Positions 1-13,402 of a stretch of DNA of 64,000 nucleotides are shown piece after piece. The notes under the pieces are model-generated. The model had not been told where the DNA came from. It made no database searches and saw only the letters and a program-made list of their open reading frames with translations. The DNA comes from Cololabis saira (Eukaryota > Chordata > Actinopteri > Beloniformes > Belonidae): positions 13,962,441-14,026,440 of the forward strand of contig NC_084607.1 of the NCBI RefSeq assembly GCF_033807715.1, in the 5' to 3' direction. Within the stretch, counting starts at the first letter, position 1. Each line of letters begins with the position of its first letter. Both the position numbers and the translations under genes were made by a program.

Positions 1-654
1 TCGCTCCGCAACTAGAATGGGGCAAAAACATGCCCCTGTCTTGGGTTAGTAGGTCAGTGTTTCCCCCAAAAGCTGTTGGGAGCGGTTTGGGGCTTGGTGT
101 TGACTCAGTGGTGACTGGATATGCTGGAAATGCAAAACTGAAATATATTTTGAAACAATTGAATAAAAAATTTATTCTGAAATGAAATTTGTTATTTCAG
201 TCATCTATTTGTTTTTTTGTTGTGGTTGAAACTGCATTTAAAAAAAAAAAGATTTTAAAATTGCATTGCATAGTAAGGAATCAAGTTGTAATTTCATAAT
301 TTATTTATTTTCATAATTATTGTATTAATATTATTTCACAATAGATTATTTTTTTATTTTTATGGTCATTAAAATGTACAATAATTTATGAATTAGGTTA
401 TTTATTATCAGATTAATCATTTCATTTACAATCCAATTTATTAACCTGCATTTTTGTTTCCCAATAATTACTGATCACCGGACTGCTTTATTGCCATGTC
501 AGCATCACCACTGGCAGGGTTTTCGGTTCTCGGAAACCTGCTAACCTCACATGTCCGACGTAAGTGTGGACACTCATGCACCTGTAACATTAATCATTTT
601 TTGCAACATTTTATGTTAAATAAAGAGAGATATATCACTAAAGTAGACAAAAAT
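1..654. other. No gene seen
   Basis: AT-rich intergenic sequence with simple A and T runs. No motif or ORF of note. Confidence 0.5.
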
Positions 655-655
655 C

Positions 656-686
<31 letters not shown>

Positions 687-935
687 TTTTATCCCAATAT
701 TTTACTCATTTTATCACCCATTGCTCCTACCTAAGTGACATTCCTGGGCATTGCTCCCCTCTACCAGCCTCGGGAGGCCCTACACTGAGCTCAGGTCTCC
801 TTTTTAACCTGAGGAATGAGCAGGCCGCTTCTTTTCTCCAGACACCGGAAATAGCGTGTGGAAGGATCACATTATTCCGGCCAGATTCTCCCCAACGCAT
901 CTGGTGTCCCGGCTGGCCAGAAGGGGCAGTGTATA
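655..935 (-). mobile_element. SINE copy lacking its tRNA head
   Basis: Shares its body with the SINE at 7568-8376: matching stretches around GCTCCTACCTAAG, GAGCAGGCCGCTTCTT and GGATCACATTATTCCGG. The long T run at 657-680 is the A tail read on the plus strand, so the element is on the minus strand. The 5' tRNA-like head is missing. At 804-807 it keeps the uninterrupted TTAA where the other copy carries a DNA transposon. Confidence 0.7.
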
Positions 936-3154
936 AGTCATTCTATTACATGTTAATGATCTGTATAAATCCCAAAGTCTTAATTGTACTACGAGTGCAG
1001 TTGCTAGCTTTCAATTTAAGCAAAACAGGATCTCCTACTCAAACTGAAAACATCCCCTCAATAATCTCAGCTGTTTGTCAGTTAAGAAGCAGCACTTCAC
1101 AAAACTTTTTCATCCTTCTCAATTTATACTTTTCTCATAATAACATAACAACACATACAGCAGCAACCTTTGCCTTCCTCTTATTGTAGCTTTTTGATCA
1201 TGTATTTAAATTTCTGGTGAAATAATGCATGAAATTTGTTCACCATCAAATACAAACATCTCAAAGACACATGCAAAAAGGTATCTTTAAACCTGACTCA
1301 TCTCCTAGAATTTATGTAAATATAAAACTAACATTATTTAGCCAAACATTGTGTAAAACTTAGCAGCACATGCAGCTGACGGTGGTGATAGTCATGTGAC
1401 CTCAGAAAGAAAGAGACTTGAATAGTCCTTGAATTCTGAAATGCCTTCAGAGGATTCTTTTTTGTTCTCATTCTTGCTTTCAGATGCAGCACAAAAGTGA
1501 GCGCCAAAGAAAAACACATTTGGAAACCTTCAGCTTGAGCTCCTTGAAAAAGTATGAAAGTGTTTGCGTTTTAAAAAGGCGACATTCACTTCAAAGTCAA
1601 ACAATGGTTTTAAACTCTGTGAAAGCACCAGCGCAACTTCAAGAAACAAAAAGGAAAAGAAAAAATTTACAGCTATCTGCGCATATACGGTTCTGACTCT
1701 GTGATAAGTCATCACTGGACTTTTGCAGACGCTCATTTAAAATCCACACAAGTGCAGCGATAAAACAAGAAGAGCCGAGAAGAGCCAGTGCAACGCTTCA
1801 GATCAGTGGGAGATATGTTTTCTGCCCTTTGGAGGGCAGAATGTATTTACCAAACAGTTCAGAAAGGTCTCTATAAAAGCTTTGCTATTCACTGAAGACA
1901 TTATCAAATGAATGATTAAAGACTGAAGTCACTGAGTCATTTCATCATTGCCTCTTAACATTCAAATGTATCACTGTGCACAGTGTTTGGCTATCAAAGC
2001 TGATGATAACATGTTTCCAATGGTTTTCTTGTTATGTCATTTATAAGCAATGTTTTTAACTGAATTGCCTCAGACTGAGCATTGTTGATAGAGTATCTTT
2101 AATAATTCAGCATTCAAACTTTGAAGTTGTAAGACACTCGGGCAGACAATTCCAATGGAGCTCAGTGCAAGTCCCAGTTCTGTCAGCAAGCATTAGTAAA
2201 CCTTTTTTTATTTTTCTCCATTGTAGTGCAACTTGTCACCCATTTAAGATTAATTCTTTGTTGTCTGCATATACACCCAACCATAGATGTCTCTGCCAAC
2301 CGCAAGCCATTAAGCTGTGCCTACAAGCTCAGAGAGAGAGAGAGCCTCAAACAGTCAGATACCTTTTCTCTCAGATATTGAGTGACTGTTTGAAGTCACC
2401 CGAATTGAAATGTCTGAACTTCCAAGAAAAAGATAAGTGTTAAAATCTAATATTAAATGGGTTATTTTCTGTCATTTACCAATACAATGACGAGCTTGCA
2501 GATTGTTGTCTTGAAGGTACATTAACGCACCATTTTCAGCTCTTAGCACATCACTTTGAATGGCGGCAAAATGATGCAAGTGTCTATAATTACAGATGGC
2601 ATGCTATTTCTTGCAAGGTTAGTTGTAATTTCCTGACAGCAAAGTCTTATGTGGCTGCCAAAGTCTAAATGTCTGCTATAAAACCAGCAACTGTGTGGCG
2701 AACTGAATTGCAGTGCAGTGGAAATTTCCACTCAGATATCAGATGCATGAATTCACTCAAAAACTATTACAGACAAATGCCGAAGTAATTATATTTCATC
2801 TTCAAAGCGGTAGATATATTCAATGCTCAAAATATAATTTCAATTCTTTTCAGTCTTTCAAGTTTTCTCTTTTTGAAACCACTGGAAGCTCTATAACAAC
2901 CTTAATCCTTATCTTGAGTTTGTGTCATCTAACTGTTCTCTTCAGAATCTAAAGGGAAAACTAGCCAATGTCATAGAGTACTTTCTTCTATCGCATTATC
3001 CTTTCCCTAAATTGAGTCTCTCTATATGATTTTGAGAAAAAAAGGTATATCTCTTATATCTGTGTGTTTGAAATAAGAATAATAATTAAAACTTCAAGCA
3101 GCGATGAACAGGCCCTCCCACGTGCAATTTTCAATAATAAAAGTCTAGGACTTT
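936..3154. other. No gene seen
   Basis: Unique-looking AT-rich flank. Short ORFs are random-like and have no recognisable domain. A short GA run at about 2330-2343. Confidence 0.5.
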
Positions 3155-3953
3155 AAGTAGGAAACTAAGTCCGATGACACCACCCATGACTGTTTCCTCA
3201 AACAATTCAAAAGTTATGGCAGAAAATACGAACTATCACATATTGACCAATCAGAAGAATGGGCGGGGCTAATTTGCACCAATTATGGTCAAAGACTCAA
3301 AACCATGTCCGATAACACCACCCACGAGTCTTTATGTCAAACCATTCAAAAGTTATGGCAGAAAATAGGAACTATCAAATATCGACCAATCAGAAGAAGG
3401 GGCGGGGCTAATTTGCACCAATTAAGGTGAAGGAGTCAAAACCGAGTCTGATGACACCACCAACGACTCTCTATGTCAAACCATTCAAAAGTTATGGCAG
3501 AAAGTAGGAACTATCAAATATGGACCAATCAGATCAAGGGGGGGGGGGGCGCGCTTTTTGGCATCTATTGTCGCCACGGTAACGCTTTTGACTGAGAAAA
3601 GTAATGCCCATCGTTGCAGGATCGAGACGCACATTTTGATGTATAACACACTTGGGTGCACATTACGGTTCGGGCCGCATTAACGGCCGAAGAAATGGCA
3701 TAAATTGCGCCAAAATTACACGATTAATTCAAAATGGCCGACTTCCTGTTCGGTTTCGGCCATGGCGCCAAGAGACTTTTCTTTAAGTTGCGACATGACA
3801 CAGGTGTGTACCGATTTTCGTGCATGTACATCAAACCGTATTGTGGGGCTTGAGGCACGAAGTTTTCTAGGGGGCGCTGTTGAGCCATTAGGCCACGCCC
3901 ATTAATGCAAGCTATTAAATATCACATTTTTCGACCCTAATAATCAGGATTAG
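3155..3953 (+). repeat. Dispersed repeat with three 138-bp tandem units (locus 1)
   Basis: Units start with GATGACACCACC-like sequence at about 3173, 3311 and 3450 (spacing 138 and 139). Each contains CCATTCAAAAGTTATGGCAG, GACCAATCAGA and GGGCGGGGCTAATTTGCA. A non-tandem part follows with CGCGCTTTTTGGCATCTAT and GCCACGGTAACGCTTTTGAC, then CCCTAATAAT near 3953. Related loci are at 47638-48168 and about 63285-64000. Class unknown. Confidence 0.75.
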
Positions 3954-3974
3954 GCTCATGGGGAAACGGAGGCC

Positions 3975-5390
3975 CAGACCTCCTTTTCCCTAACTAACAC
4001 CTCCAGTTCTTCCCAATAAGTTAATATTAATACCATGTAATGGAATTCCTGCTGTGCTTGCCTCCCTCACCTAAGTAGCCTAAAAATTAAGGATGAATAA
4101 ATCTAAAAGGTAAAGTAGCCAGGTACTGATCTGTTCTCAGTTCAGCAGAGAGAAACAATGTGCCCATCATGTCCTTAGTCTGCCTGAGGGTCTCCTCATG
4201 GTTGAATATGCTTGCCATATCTCCCAAGGGAGCTGTCATGGGGACATCCCATGCAGGTGCCTGATCCACCTCAGCTCTCTCCACCTCAATGTGGAGCAAC
4301 CGTGACTCTACTACAAGTCACTTCCAAACAACTGAACTTCTTGCCATTTCTCTAAGGGAAAATCAGTTATCCTGTGGAGGTAATTCATTTTAGGCACTTG
4401 CATCTATGATTTACTGACTGAATAACCTTCACTTTTTTTCTCTCAGTTTTACCACTTTATCACAACAAACTAGAACAGAATTTGCTCTATTCTTCCCCCA
4501 GTCATTAACAAGACACTGATTTTTAAGCTACTCCACTCTTAATTGTCAACCAAAACAAGTCGCTCCACTCTTTTCTAACTGAGAACCATGGTCTGTGAGG
4601 TGGACGTGCTAACCCTCATCCTCCCCGCTTCACAATCAGCTGAGATGGAGTCCTAAAGGCCACCAAACGAGAACCTCTCTGCCCCGTGGCTGCACTTTGA
4701 GATTGTGTCCATAAAAGTTATGAACAAAATCAATGACCATGGGCAGCTCTTGCAAGGTCCAACTCCAACTCTATAATATCACTCCTATTGAATAGGAACT
4801 GAATGACGCCTAGCCTAGAGTATCCCATACTCCTGGAGCAACCTCCACAGAATGTCCTCAGGGACAGGATCCAATGGCTTCTCCAGTTCACAATGGATCT
4901 GTGGAGGAGTTGGACAAACTTGCGAAGGTATAGAGCCGGTCCAGGGTTCCTCGCATAGTTCCTCTTGAATCTGAGGTTTGACTGTCAACTGGACTCTTTT
5001 CTCCAGGACTCCACATTCCCTTTTCTTCTCCAGACATCCCAAAATGGCTGAGGAGTGTCATTTCCCTGTAATTGAAACACAGTCCTCTTTTTTAGGAAGG
5101 AGTTCTGCCACCCCTGATGTACTCTGTACCATCTGTACAGCCCTGATGGTCATGCAACTTTGCAGAGACGTGTCAACGAAGGAGGAAAGCCTCACAACAT
5201 GAAGAGTCTTCAGGAACTCATCCCGTGACTTATCCTGTGACTCCCGTGACGTATCATGAAACTTTTTAACTACTTTGGTGGCCTCAGTCCATTTTAGAGT
5301 CCACAGGCTCATCTTCCTCTGTAGAGGACGTGTTGGTGCAATTGAAGAAAATAATTTGAATAGTCGTTCCACCATCTGAAGACATCCTCA
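3975..5390 (-). pseudogene. Decayed LINE reverse transcriptase, C-terminal half
   Basis: Minus-strand translation across several frames gives RT hallmarks in order: LEKPLDPVPEDILWRLLQEYG (LEKAFDRVP-type region before the catalytic aspartates), SLILFITFMDTIS (PLSPLLFI-type palm segment), then ADCEAGRMRVSTSTSQTMVL, and a C-terminal RWRELRWIRHLHGM and RRPSGRLRT block. These match the abundant fish LINE whose ORF2 ends with an RSQLRWLGHL...RRPRGRPRTRW block; I think it is an I/Nimb-type clade but am unsure. Many stops and frameshifts. The upstream piece (5375-5058) is a 105-residue open stretch of the same protein ahead of the RT. The FADD segment itself appears deleted. No function remains. Confidence 0.75.
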
Positions 5391-7567
5391 GTCAAACCTT
5401 GATTTGTTTCAGAGAAAATGAAAAAAAAGTCCTGAAACGCATCTTAACCCCCTATAATTAACCTTTTAGGACAGATTAAAAACGGATGTGGTCACAAATC
5501 ATAAATGTTGCAGATGGAAGTGTCCAGTTCTGCAGCCGAGGGCCTCCATAAACAAGGCTGCATTGCAGTAAACTGGCCACTAGGACCAAAGCAGATTAAT
5601 TTATAGCACACAAACAGACCTGTTTATTCTCAGTAGCCTTTATCTCACTTGCAACACAAGAGGAGCTTGTTCGACAATACCAGCCATATAAATATGAAAC
5701 TGATTACCTGTTCACTTCTTTGGGTCTGCTCAAAAAAAGAGAATGCTGCATAGCATTTTCTTTGAAGCATACTTTTTTTCTAATCTTTCTAATCTTTTTA
5801 CTATTAGATAATACAGACGTTACTGTAATGTTTCAATAAATCAAGTTCTGGCAGTGTCAAGATATGATGTATTTTTTATTTCCTTTGTTCCTAGAAGATA
5901 TTGGTAAGTGAAATGATCAATAATCCAATGCTTGATCACTTCTGGACCTGCAGAGAATCAGTAACAAAAAACATGTTTTCATACAACCAGGCCTTGTGTG
6001 TAGCCATTAACCCAGCAGTGGAAACATGAAGGTAGGCTCATTTCTATATTTACAGATCACTGCATCTTCATTCAGATAAAGGTGGACTTTATTTCAGGAC
6101 TCAGATTTAATACATGTGCACTTTCTGACTTGAAGCAGATTATTTATTGTTGACAAGAAAAACAAAGTCCCCTTTTGGGCCAAATTTAGAAGAACATAAA
6201 AAACTTTAAAAATCCCCCTCAAGACCTACTGGAACTACCCTGGAGCAGACTGAGTTCGAAGCGGTGCTTCAGTTCATAACAGTAATTTGACGACTCACAG
6301 TAGGAGATGCTGCATTGTTAGCTTTGGACAGAGCCCGACTGACTGTAGCTCTGCTTCTTGCTGAGTGTGTTGATGACTAATTGTGCACCTACAGACTGAA
6401 GAATCAAATTTGCGTCAAACTACCCATTAAATGTAAGATCTCCAGGTATTCACATTAACAGCAGACTCAGCTGGTCGATGCTCGCTGCAGATGCAAAATT
6501 CGGGCACATTTTCTTTCTCACATTCTCAAACCACTGGAAAATTTATGCATAGATGCAGATTTCATCTCTCCACAGCAGAGAGAGGTATGCTGCAAACTCA
6601 AACGATGAAACTCCATGAGGAAGAGTAATCAGAGCAGAGAGCTGCCGGAGAGAGCTGGAAATATCTTAAAATATTTAATGTGTGGGGCGGGGGTGGAAGC
6701 TCGCTGAAAAGGGAGATGGTTAAAGATAAGAGAGGGGAGAAGGACTGATGCTGACTGAATGAGCCCATTTTCTCTGAAAGCGTGAAAGTAATGACACAAT
6801 GGAAATGCTTTAATGAGTCACATTACACTAGAGTGGAGTCAGTGTGATTGCAAAAAGCTTCACTACAATCTATGATAATTTCCATCAGAGGATCTATCCA
6901 GGCAGGCAGACGCAGCCTCAGTGGCTTTGCATGTGCTCTAATTATTGTCTCCTGTTCTCCAAAATAAGAACATTAGTTTCGCAATATCAGGGAGTTATAT
7001 TCAAAAGATGGTTTCCTTTTTTTCCTTTTTTATTGCAGATGAGGCAGTATATCAATTCAAGGCGTCTTATATTCAATTGTTTGACACTGATGGCATTTTC
7101 ACAGCCACCATGACACTGCTTTAGCACTGTCATGGTGGCAAACTTCATTACAGATAATTCTCATAAACCTCATCCTCTAATATCCTTCTAATTACATCTA
7201 AACACATCTAAACAAGCAACACAAATGAGCAAAACTGATCAACAGGTCAAATAAGATAATTTTTGACAAGTAAATACAACACAGAGACGGGTTCAGATTC
7301 TGTGAGTGTGAAAGTGTGAAAATATTTTCCTATCCAGTGAGTTAATGACTCACGAGCACGTTAAACTCCTGTCAGTCACACACATTTCACTATATCGGCA
7401 TATTATCCACACTACTGTACATTTTCTACATTTGCTGTAAATTATCTCTTAAATCCCTACATGTTTAAGTCGGGAAGGGATTGAGAATGTGAAACAAGAC
7501 AAACCGTGACAGTAAAAGGTCACAGCTGTCTCTGTTTGGTGAATACTATGGTCATCGTGGATTATTA
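5391..7567. other. No gene seen
   Basis: AT-rich flank without recognisable coding sequence. A perfect 12-bp stem with 12-nt loop lies at 7104-7139. Confidence 0.5.
7104..7139. repeat. Short inverted repeat (12-bp arms)
   Basis: GCCACCATGACA at 7104-7115 pairs exactly with TGTCATGGTGGC at 7128-7139, separated by 12 nt. It has no U tract, so it is not a typical small-RNA terminator. Confidence 0.6.
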
Positions 7568-8376
7568 TTATTATTTATTTATTTTTTTTTTATCCCTGAT
7601 TTTTTTCTCCCATTTTTACCACCCAGTGCTCCTACCTAAGTCAGTCCTGGGCATTGCTTCCTCTGCCAACCCAGGGAGGGCCCTGCACTGAGCTCAGGTC
7701 TCCTCCTTAAAGGAGCATGAGGCTCCTTTTAAGAAATGAGACTCATTAGCGCCACCTTCGCCATGACGGCCGTCGGGGGTACTGCAGCCAACAGCGAAGC
7801 CGGCACGGGAGAACGGGGAGAACGCGCATGCATCGTCATTTGACGTCACATCCGCAGGACAGCGCGGGAAATTCCGGCCTGGAATTGCAGCACATTTTGC
7901 AGCACACAGCCTGTTCAAGGCAACGGAGGGATACGCTAGAGGGCTCATTCTTTTCGGTTTGGAACGCTTCATCTGACATTATTACTAGAAAACTTAAAAC
8001 GTATATGAATTTTTTTCATAAATCCTGCCTCAATCCTGCCTCATGCTCCTTTAACCTGAGGAGTGAGCAGGCCGCTTCTTTTCACCAGACAGGGTGGGGC
8101 TTCTCCGGCAGTACGGAAGGATCACGTTATTCCGGCCAGATCCTCCCCACCCCATCTGACGCCCCGGCTGGCCAGAGGGGGCATGTATAGCCCAGGACTG
8201 TTGCATGTTTTTGTGAGAGAACACGTGGAGAACATGAAAACTCCACACAGAAAGGCACTTTCTCCAACCCCACCCAGGGTGTGGGAGCTGAAGTCATGGA
8301 CATGGAGTCATGGCCATGAACCCAGGACCTTCTTGCTGTGAGACGGCTGCACTACCAGCTGCGCCACCGTGCCCCC
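7568..8376 (-). mobile_element. tRNA-derived SINE interrupted by a Kolobok-like element
   Basis: The minus-strand 5' end (8376) starts GGGGGCACGG followed by box A TGGCGCAGCTGG (8366-8355, full consensus match) and box B GGTTCATGGCC (8322-8312, one mismatch), 33 bp apart, so the head derives from a tRNA and would carry a Pol III promoter. The 3' end has an A-rich tail (T run at about 7579-7591). Flanked by a 17-bp target-site duplication with one mismatch (GTCATYGTGGATTATTA) at 7551-7567 and 8377-8393. Without the 340-bp insertion at 7711-8050 it would be about 465 bp. Confidence 0.85.
7711..8050 (+). mobile_element. Kolobok-like non-autonomous DNA transposon, copy A
   Basis: Flanked by TTAA on both sides (7707-7710, 8051-8054). 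Terminal inverted repeats AGGAGCATGAGGC. TTAA target sites with termini of RRG type point to Kolobok rather than piggyBac, whose ends begin CCC. It encodes no transposase. It lies inside the SINE; the sister SINE at 655-935 has the unoccupied TTAA. Copy B at 20575-21346 is in the opposite orientation. Confidence 0.85.
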
Positions 8377-10599
8377 GTCATTGTGGATTATTAAATTCTT
8401 CTTCAGTCAGTTTACGTATGTCATTGTATGTTTTTGCCCATGATAGTAGTGCATGGAGAAGAACATAGGCGCAAATAAATAGTACATGTGGGAAGTGCAG
8501 TAACATGCCGGCTAAATCTGAAAACGTCTATAGCCAAGAAGCAGAAAAAAGATGAATTTAGCTGTTTTTGGTGAGATAATCTGTGAAACCAATCTTTTTT
8601 TGTTAGAGATATGTTGAAGTGAATAGATGTTTTTTTTTCTAAAAGTTGTACAGGTGTGAAACTTGGCAACTACGGTCACCGCAGCCATGATATTTGCTTG
8701 AAAATACACTTAGGTGCTAATTGCCAATATCATGTAATTTACTTACCACCTTCATGTATTCCAGTCTCATAAATTCGTAGTGTTGGAAAAGCACGAACAT
8801 TCAGCCTTAGGCTCTCTGTAAATCCAGTGGCAGGCTCACTTGCATAAATATATAAATATGCTCCTGTCCTGGGAAAACAAACAGCATCTACTCATTTTTT
8901 TGGAAACTCCTTGAAAACAAAATTCAAATGCTTATTAAGAAATACCAGCAGATTCACTGGGATACAAAACATATCCCATCCTTGTTGCACAGTCATAAAC
9001 TTTAAGTTCAAAATCATTGCTAAAGCTCTATGGCGCCGTAGAAAGTCTAAACAGGAAAATAACATCTCCAGCAGAAAGTGTTCTCAGCATCCTGCAGACC
9101 AAATAGACGTACAGTATGTACACTCACCAGCCACGATGGAAAAGCTTTAATGAGTCACATTACACGCAAATGTTAACTACAGCATACATTTAACTTACCT
9201 CTCTGGCCTCTGGTTACATTTAAGATTATAGGCAATCATAATAGCACTTTAGCACAGTCGGAAAACACAGAAAAGCACTTTGATGACAGTTTAGAAGTAT
9301 CATTTGCGCTGATTCAAGAGACGTGAGAGTAAAAACAGGAATCCTAAAGTGAAATCAGCCCCTAAAAAGAAGTCAGGAGGAAATAATATATTTTCCATAG
9401 AGCTAATTGATTATTGTACAAAATAAACAGGAGATATGTCTTCTGTAAGTTAGGATGTAAAAAAATACAACAAAAAAACTACATTTTCAATACACTTTTT
9501 TAATATATACGTGTGAATGTATAAGAAATGTAATGATTTGGAGCTTCAGGTGCTTTAAGTTGAGACTGATGGGATAATTTCTTTTTTGGGGGGGTAAGTG
9601 GTGAAAGTTTGGGGAGCCTTGGTCATTTGGCGCAGCTCCTTGTTGTGCGCTGCACTCCTGAACATGCTGCCAGGCACATTTGCTCAGTTGAGCAAGCACT
9701 TAATTATGTGAGTTACAAACTCAGACAGGCTGCATTCATCAGGCATCGCGGAGAGGCCGTCTGTTATCGTTGCATACCCTGCTTTTCTTTTCCTTTGGCA
9801 ATCTCATGGGCGCAGCCCTGTACAGCGGATTGACTTCCTCTGTGATCCCACGTTTTAACAGAAAGCTGTGGGCCGAGCTCGCACCGCTGCTAACACAGCA
9901 CAATAGTTTGACCTGCAAAACTGCAGCCTCCGTAACAGTTTGCTTGTTATAATTTGCCTTTCAAATGCTTTTTTTTTTTTTTTCTAAACAAAACACTATT
10001 TACATGAAACAACTATGGCAGCAGTGGGAGGCTGTTGGAGTACTAAGTAAAAAAAAAAAAACATCTACTGATATAAATCACAAATCACTGCCAAAACACT
10101 GTGTTTTTAAGGGATGGTGGAACATTCTGGTCTTAATGTTTATTTGTCATCATACTAAAATGTAGCTGAAAAGATTGATAGCATTTTAATGTCTTTGCTA
10201 AAATCACTGCACCACTGAAGGTTGTGGATCCCAATTGACTAATCAAAAGCTTACAATGTAAAAACAAAAATTCACCTTTCATAGGGAGCATGTACTCGAC
10301 CATCTCATGGCCAGGACCATGGAGTTCCATCTAGTTGCCTGGCAACTGGAAATGGATAGGAAATACAGCAGTTCTGCACATAAAACACACACGTGAGTGG
10401 CATGGTAGTAACCCTGTCCCACAGAGACTACTGTACGTTTGCCTGTGATTAAATTGTTTTCACAGTTATGCTGGGGCAATGTGACAGTTGGATTTGCTTT
10501 ATGAAACCATCATGTGCTAAGTGCTAAAACCATCCCATAATATATTTTGATGGACTCATTGCATCCAATGAAAGATTAGATTAAAGCATGCAGAGCTTT

Positions 10600-10757
10600 G
10601 ATTTATAGCATGTATAGCAGTTTTTGAAACTTCATCCTACACCCTTTCAAACAGGTACGGTAATATTTATCTATCGGTATATACATTTTATGTATTCTGA
10701 TTATTTTTTTGTTTTTGTTTTAACCTGTTTGAATAAATAATTAAATGAAATGAAAAA
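10600..10757 (+). mobile_element. L2-like LINE 3' tail
   Basis: Ends ...GTTTTAACCTGTTTGAATAAATAATTAAATGAAATGAAA in overall pattern, i.e. a T/G-rich 3' UTR, AATAAA and TGAAA-type tail repeats typical of fish L2-like LINEs; compare the minus-strand copy at 43095-43567. The coding part is absent. Confidence 0.5.
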
Positions 10758-13366
10758 TAGCAGCTTGCCAAACAAACTAATTTACTGTAATGCAAAATTT
10801 CAACAGAAATGGTGATTTTAATTTCCCCTTTTGCAAGATTGTTTTGTAATTAAACACAAGGTTACACTCCCTTTCAAGAAACCTTTCCTTTGATGACACA
10901 GCTGTGATAAAATCGCCTGAGATGACATTTAGTTGGTACTTGGTTCCATACAAATACAGTATAATTAAACTGAACTGGGTTTTGTCGTTAACGTGCAAAA
11001 GTTCCATTCTCTACCTTCACATTCTACTTACGCTTCCAGAATGCAAAAAGAATAATTCCTTATTTGACTGATATTTACTCATAGACAGGAGCAGTGACTA
11101 CGAAGACACTTCCTTTCTTCTTCTTCTTTCTTTTGACCATGCAGTTGCTCTCTGTCCTCCACCGACCAGAGTTATTTTTATGTTTTGCAGGACAACAAAC
11201 TAATGCTAATCCCTTCCTTGCTTACACATGAAACAATATATCTGTTAGCCCAGAGGGTGGTTACCAACCACGGCTGTATCCCGGGAGCTTGAATGCATCT
11301 TCCACGTCTATCGCTTAATTAGACGACTGTGTGCCTGGAGACCCGATCTGCATTTGACCTTTTCTCAAGGTAAGGCATGTTCAACAGACCACAGGAAATG
11401 AGATGAGGGGAAAGGTTCTTACACGGGTTAGTGGTGTGCGTGTACGTCTCCATACAGCAGGCATTTATTTGCGCCTATGTTCTTCTCCAAGTATGCATGG
11501 GTTCTGTAATGAGAAACCTTGCACTGAAATATTTTGAAGAAAAAAACTTGCATCTGCGGGAGAAATAGATCCTTTTCGTACATCTTTTAATTTAAAAGCA
11601 CAGCTTGAAGTACCTGGAGATGTACAGTGACAGTTCGAGAAGAAACCCCGGGGACTGATGACATATTCAAAAGGTGCATCGATGCAGATAGAGGTTAGCT
11701 TGCATGCCATTTTAGTATTTAATGAGATTTCCTCTGGAAGAGTTTCTGGCTGCCAAGTTTCAAATCATCTAAAGGAAAATCTGCTCTTCTCATTGTCCAT
11801 TTGGAGAAAGGAAGCATCCTCATTATCTTACATGACTTTGGCTCATTAGCAGGGACAAGGAAATGTCTTGGAATAAATACTTCAAATCTGCCTCCCAAAC
11901 AAAGGAAGCCATTTTGGTGAAACTGCACATCCCAGCGTGTCGCAAAGATGAGATCTGTTCCATCTGAAAATGTCAAGTGATGCGAGAAAATTACAGTAAA
12001 TGTGGTACACAGATAATCTAGTGTTTTATTTACTTATTGTTTTAGTTTCACTGATGGCTTCTTGTTTTGCGGCAGCCTTTAGTTGATGTCCTTTCTGCGA
12101 CGCTCACATTTGCAGCTGTTTTGATTAAGATGTCTCTGTCACAACACAGTGATTACAGTCAATAGTTTGCAATTTGCAGGATTTTAACCAGCACCATTAA
12201 AAGCCCTTTGAGGTCTTTTTTTTTTTTTTAATAAAAGGGGAAATAAATGGCTGAAAGGGATTTTAGTGTGAGCTGTTAGACATTTCTTATGAGTGGCAAA
12301 AATATATTTTAATCTCTGAAACTTTCAAAGTTCATGACATTTACCAACAGTTTCTTTGGTATTTACTGTGAAGGTTAAAACGGTCAGTCAGACAGCTTTT
12401 GGTTGTTCACTGACGCCTTGTATCTTCATAATGAGGAGTAAATACAAAATGTACACAACATCTGCGCAGGTGATATGGCAGGTGTGGGCTGTTGTTGTTA
12501 CGGTTAGAAAATGTACAAAGAACGCATGAAATTTACCAATAAAAGTCCAGCTGTTATCTTGTTTTGTAACAGAAGTCACATAGAAAGAAGCAATATGAAG
12601 TACTAATAATAGATTAAAGTATTCATCGGGTGTCATACGGTTTGTGTTCACGAGATTTTCCTCTGTGGCGTGTAATCAAGCCCTCAGCATTCTTGGGGAG
12701 AAGTTATAATTAACTGAGCTGAGATAAAGTTATTGCTAAACTGGCGTGCCTGCTGATGGCTCACTAAGTAGCGGGCAGCTGCAGACAGCACTGGCAGGTT
12801 AATCAAATATTAATAGAGAGTATCACAAATGACAGCTTAAATACTGCTGCTGGCCAACAGACATGTGCTGGAGGAGTCCAGCTGGAGAGCAAGAGAATAC
12901 CTCATTTCCTTAATGTGGAAGGTCACATTGTCACATTTGCACATTATTCTAAGAGTGACTGGATAAGGCTACTGAAATCGCAGCGTTGCAGCCGGGGATT
13001 AACCAGGGAAAGTGAAACATGAACGGCAAAAAGTCACAGAAAGTCTTTCATATTCATATCCGAGAAGATAAAATGTTAATTTGCATTATTTTTACTAGAG
13101 TAAAATATTTTAAGCAGTGTTTGGATGAGACACTTTTAAAAAAGTTATTTTGAATGCTTGTGAATAAAGCAGTTTCTCAAATTCATGATATAAAAAAGAA
13201 AAGAATATTCTGTTTTCCCTTTAATCAGAAGTTGATTGGATACATTTTGCTTGGTTGAAATTCATAAAGTGAGTGTCTCAATTAAACAGTTGACTCTTGA
13301 TTTTTCCTAAATATGCCACTGGATGAATCTCAAATATTCTGTTTCGGTACAGAACGTCATCAAACT

Positions 13367-13402
13367 CAATGCAACACGGTGCCGACGCTCCGTGTTGCAT
13401 TG
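13367..13402. repeat. Perfect 13-bp hairpin
   Basis: CAATGCAACACGG (13367-13379) pairs exactly with CCGTGTTGCATTG (13390-13402) around a 10-nt loop. Confidence 0.65.

Noticed and set aside
3155..3560. CRISPR array
   Set aside because: Units are 138-bp tandem repeats without short repeats and unique spacers, in vertebrate DNA.
7694..8341. Overlapping ORFs of 65-120 codons
   Set aside because: Fall in the SINE and Kolobok-like element, non-coding sequence.
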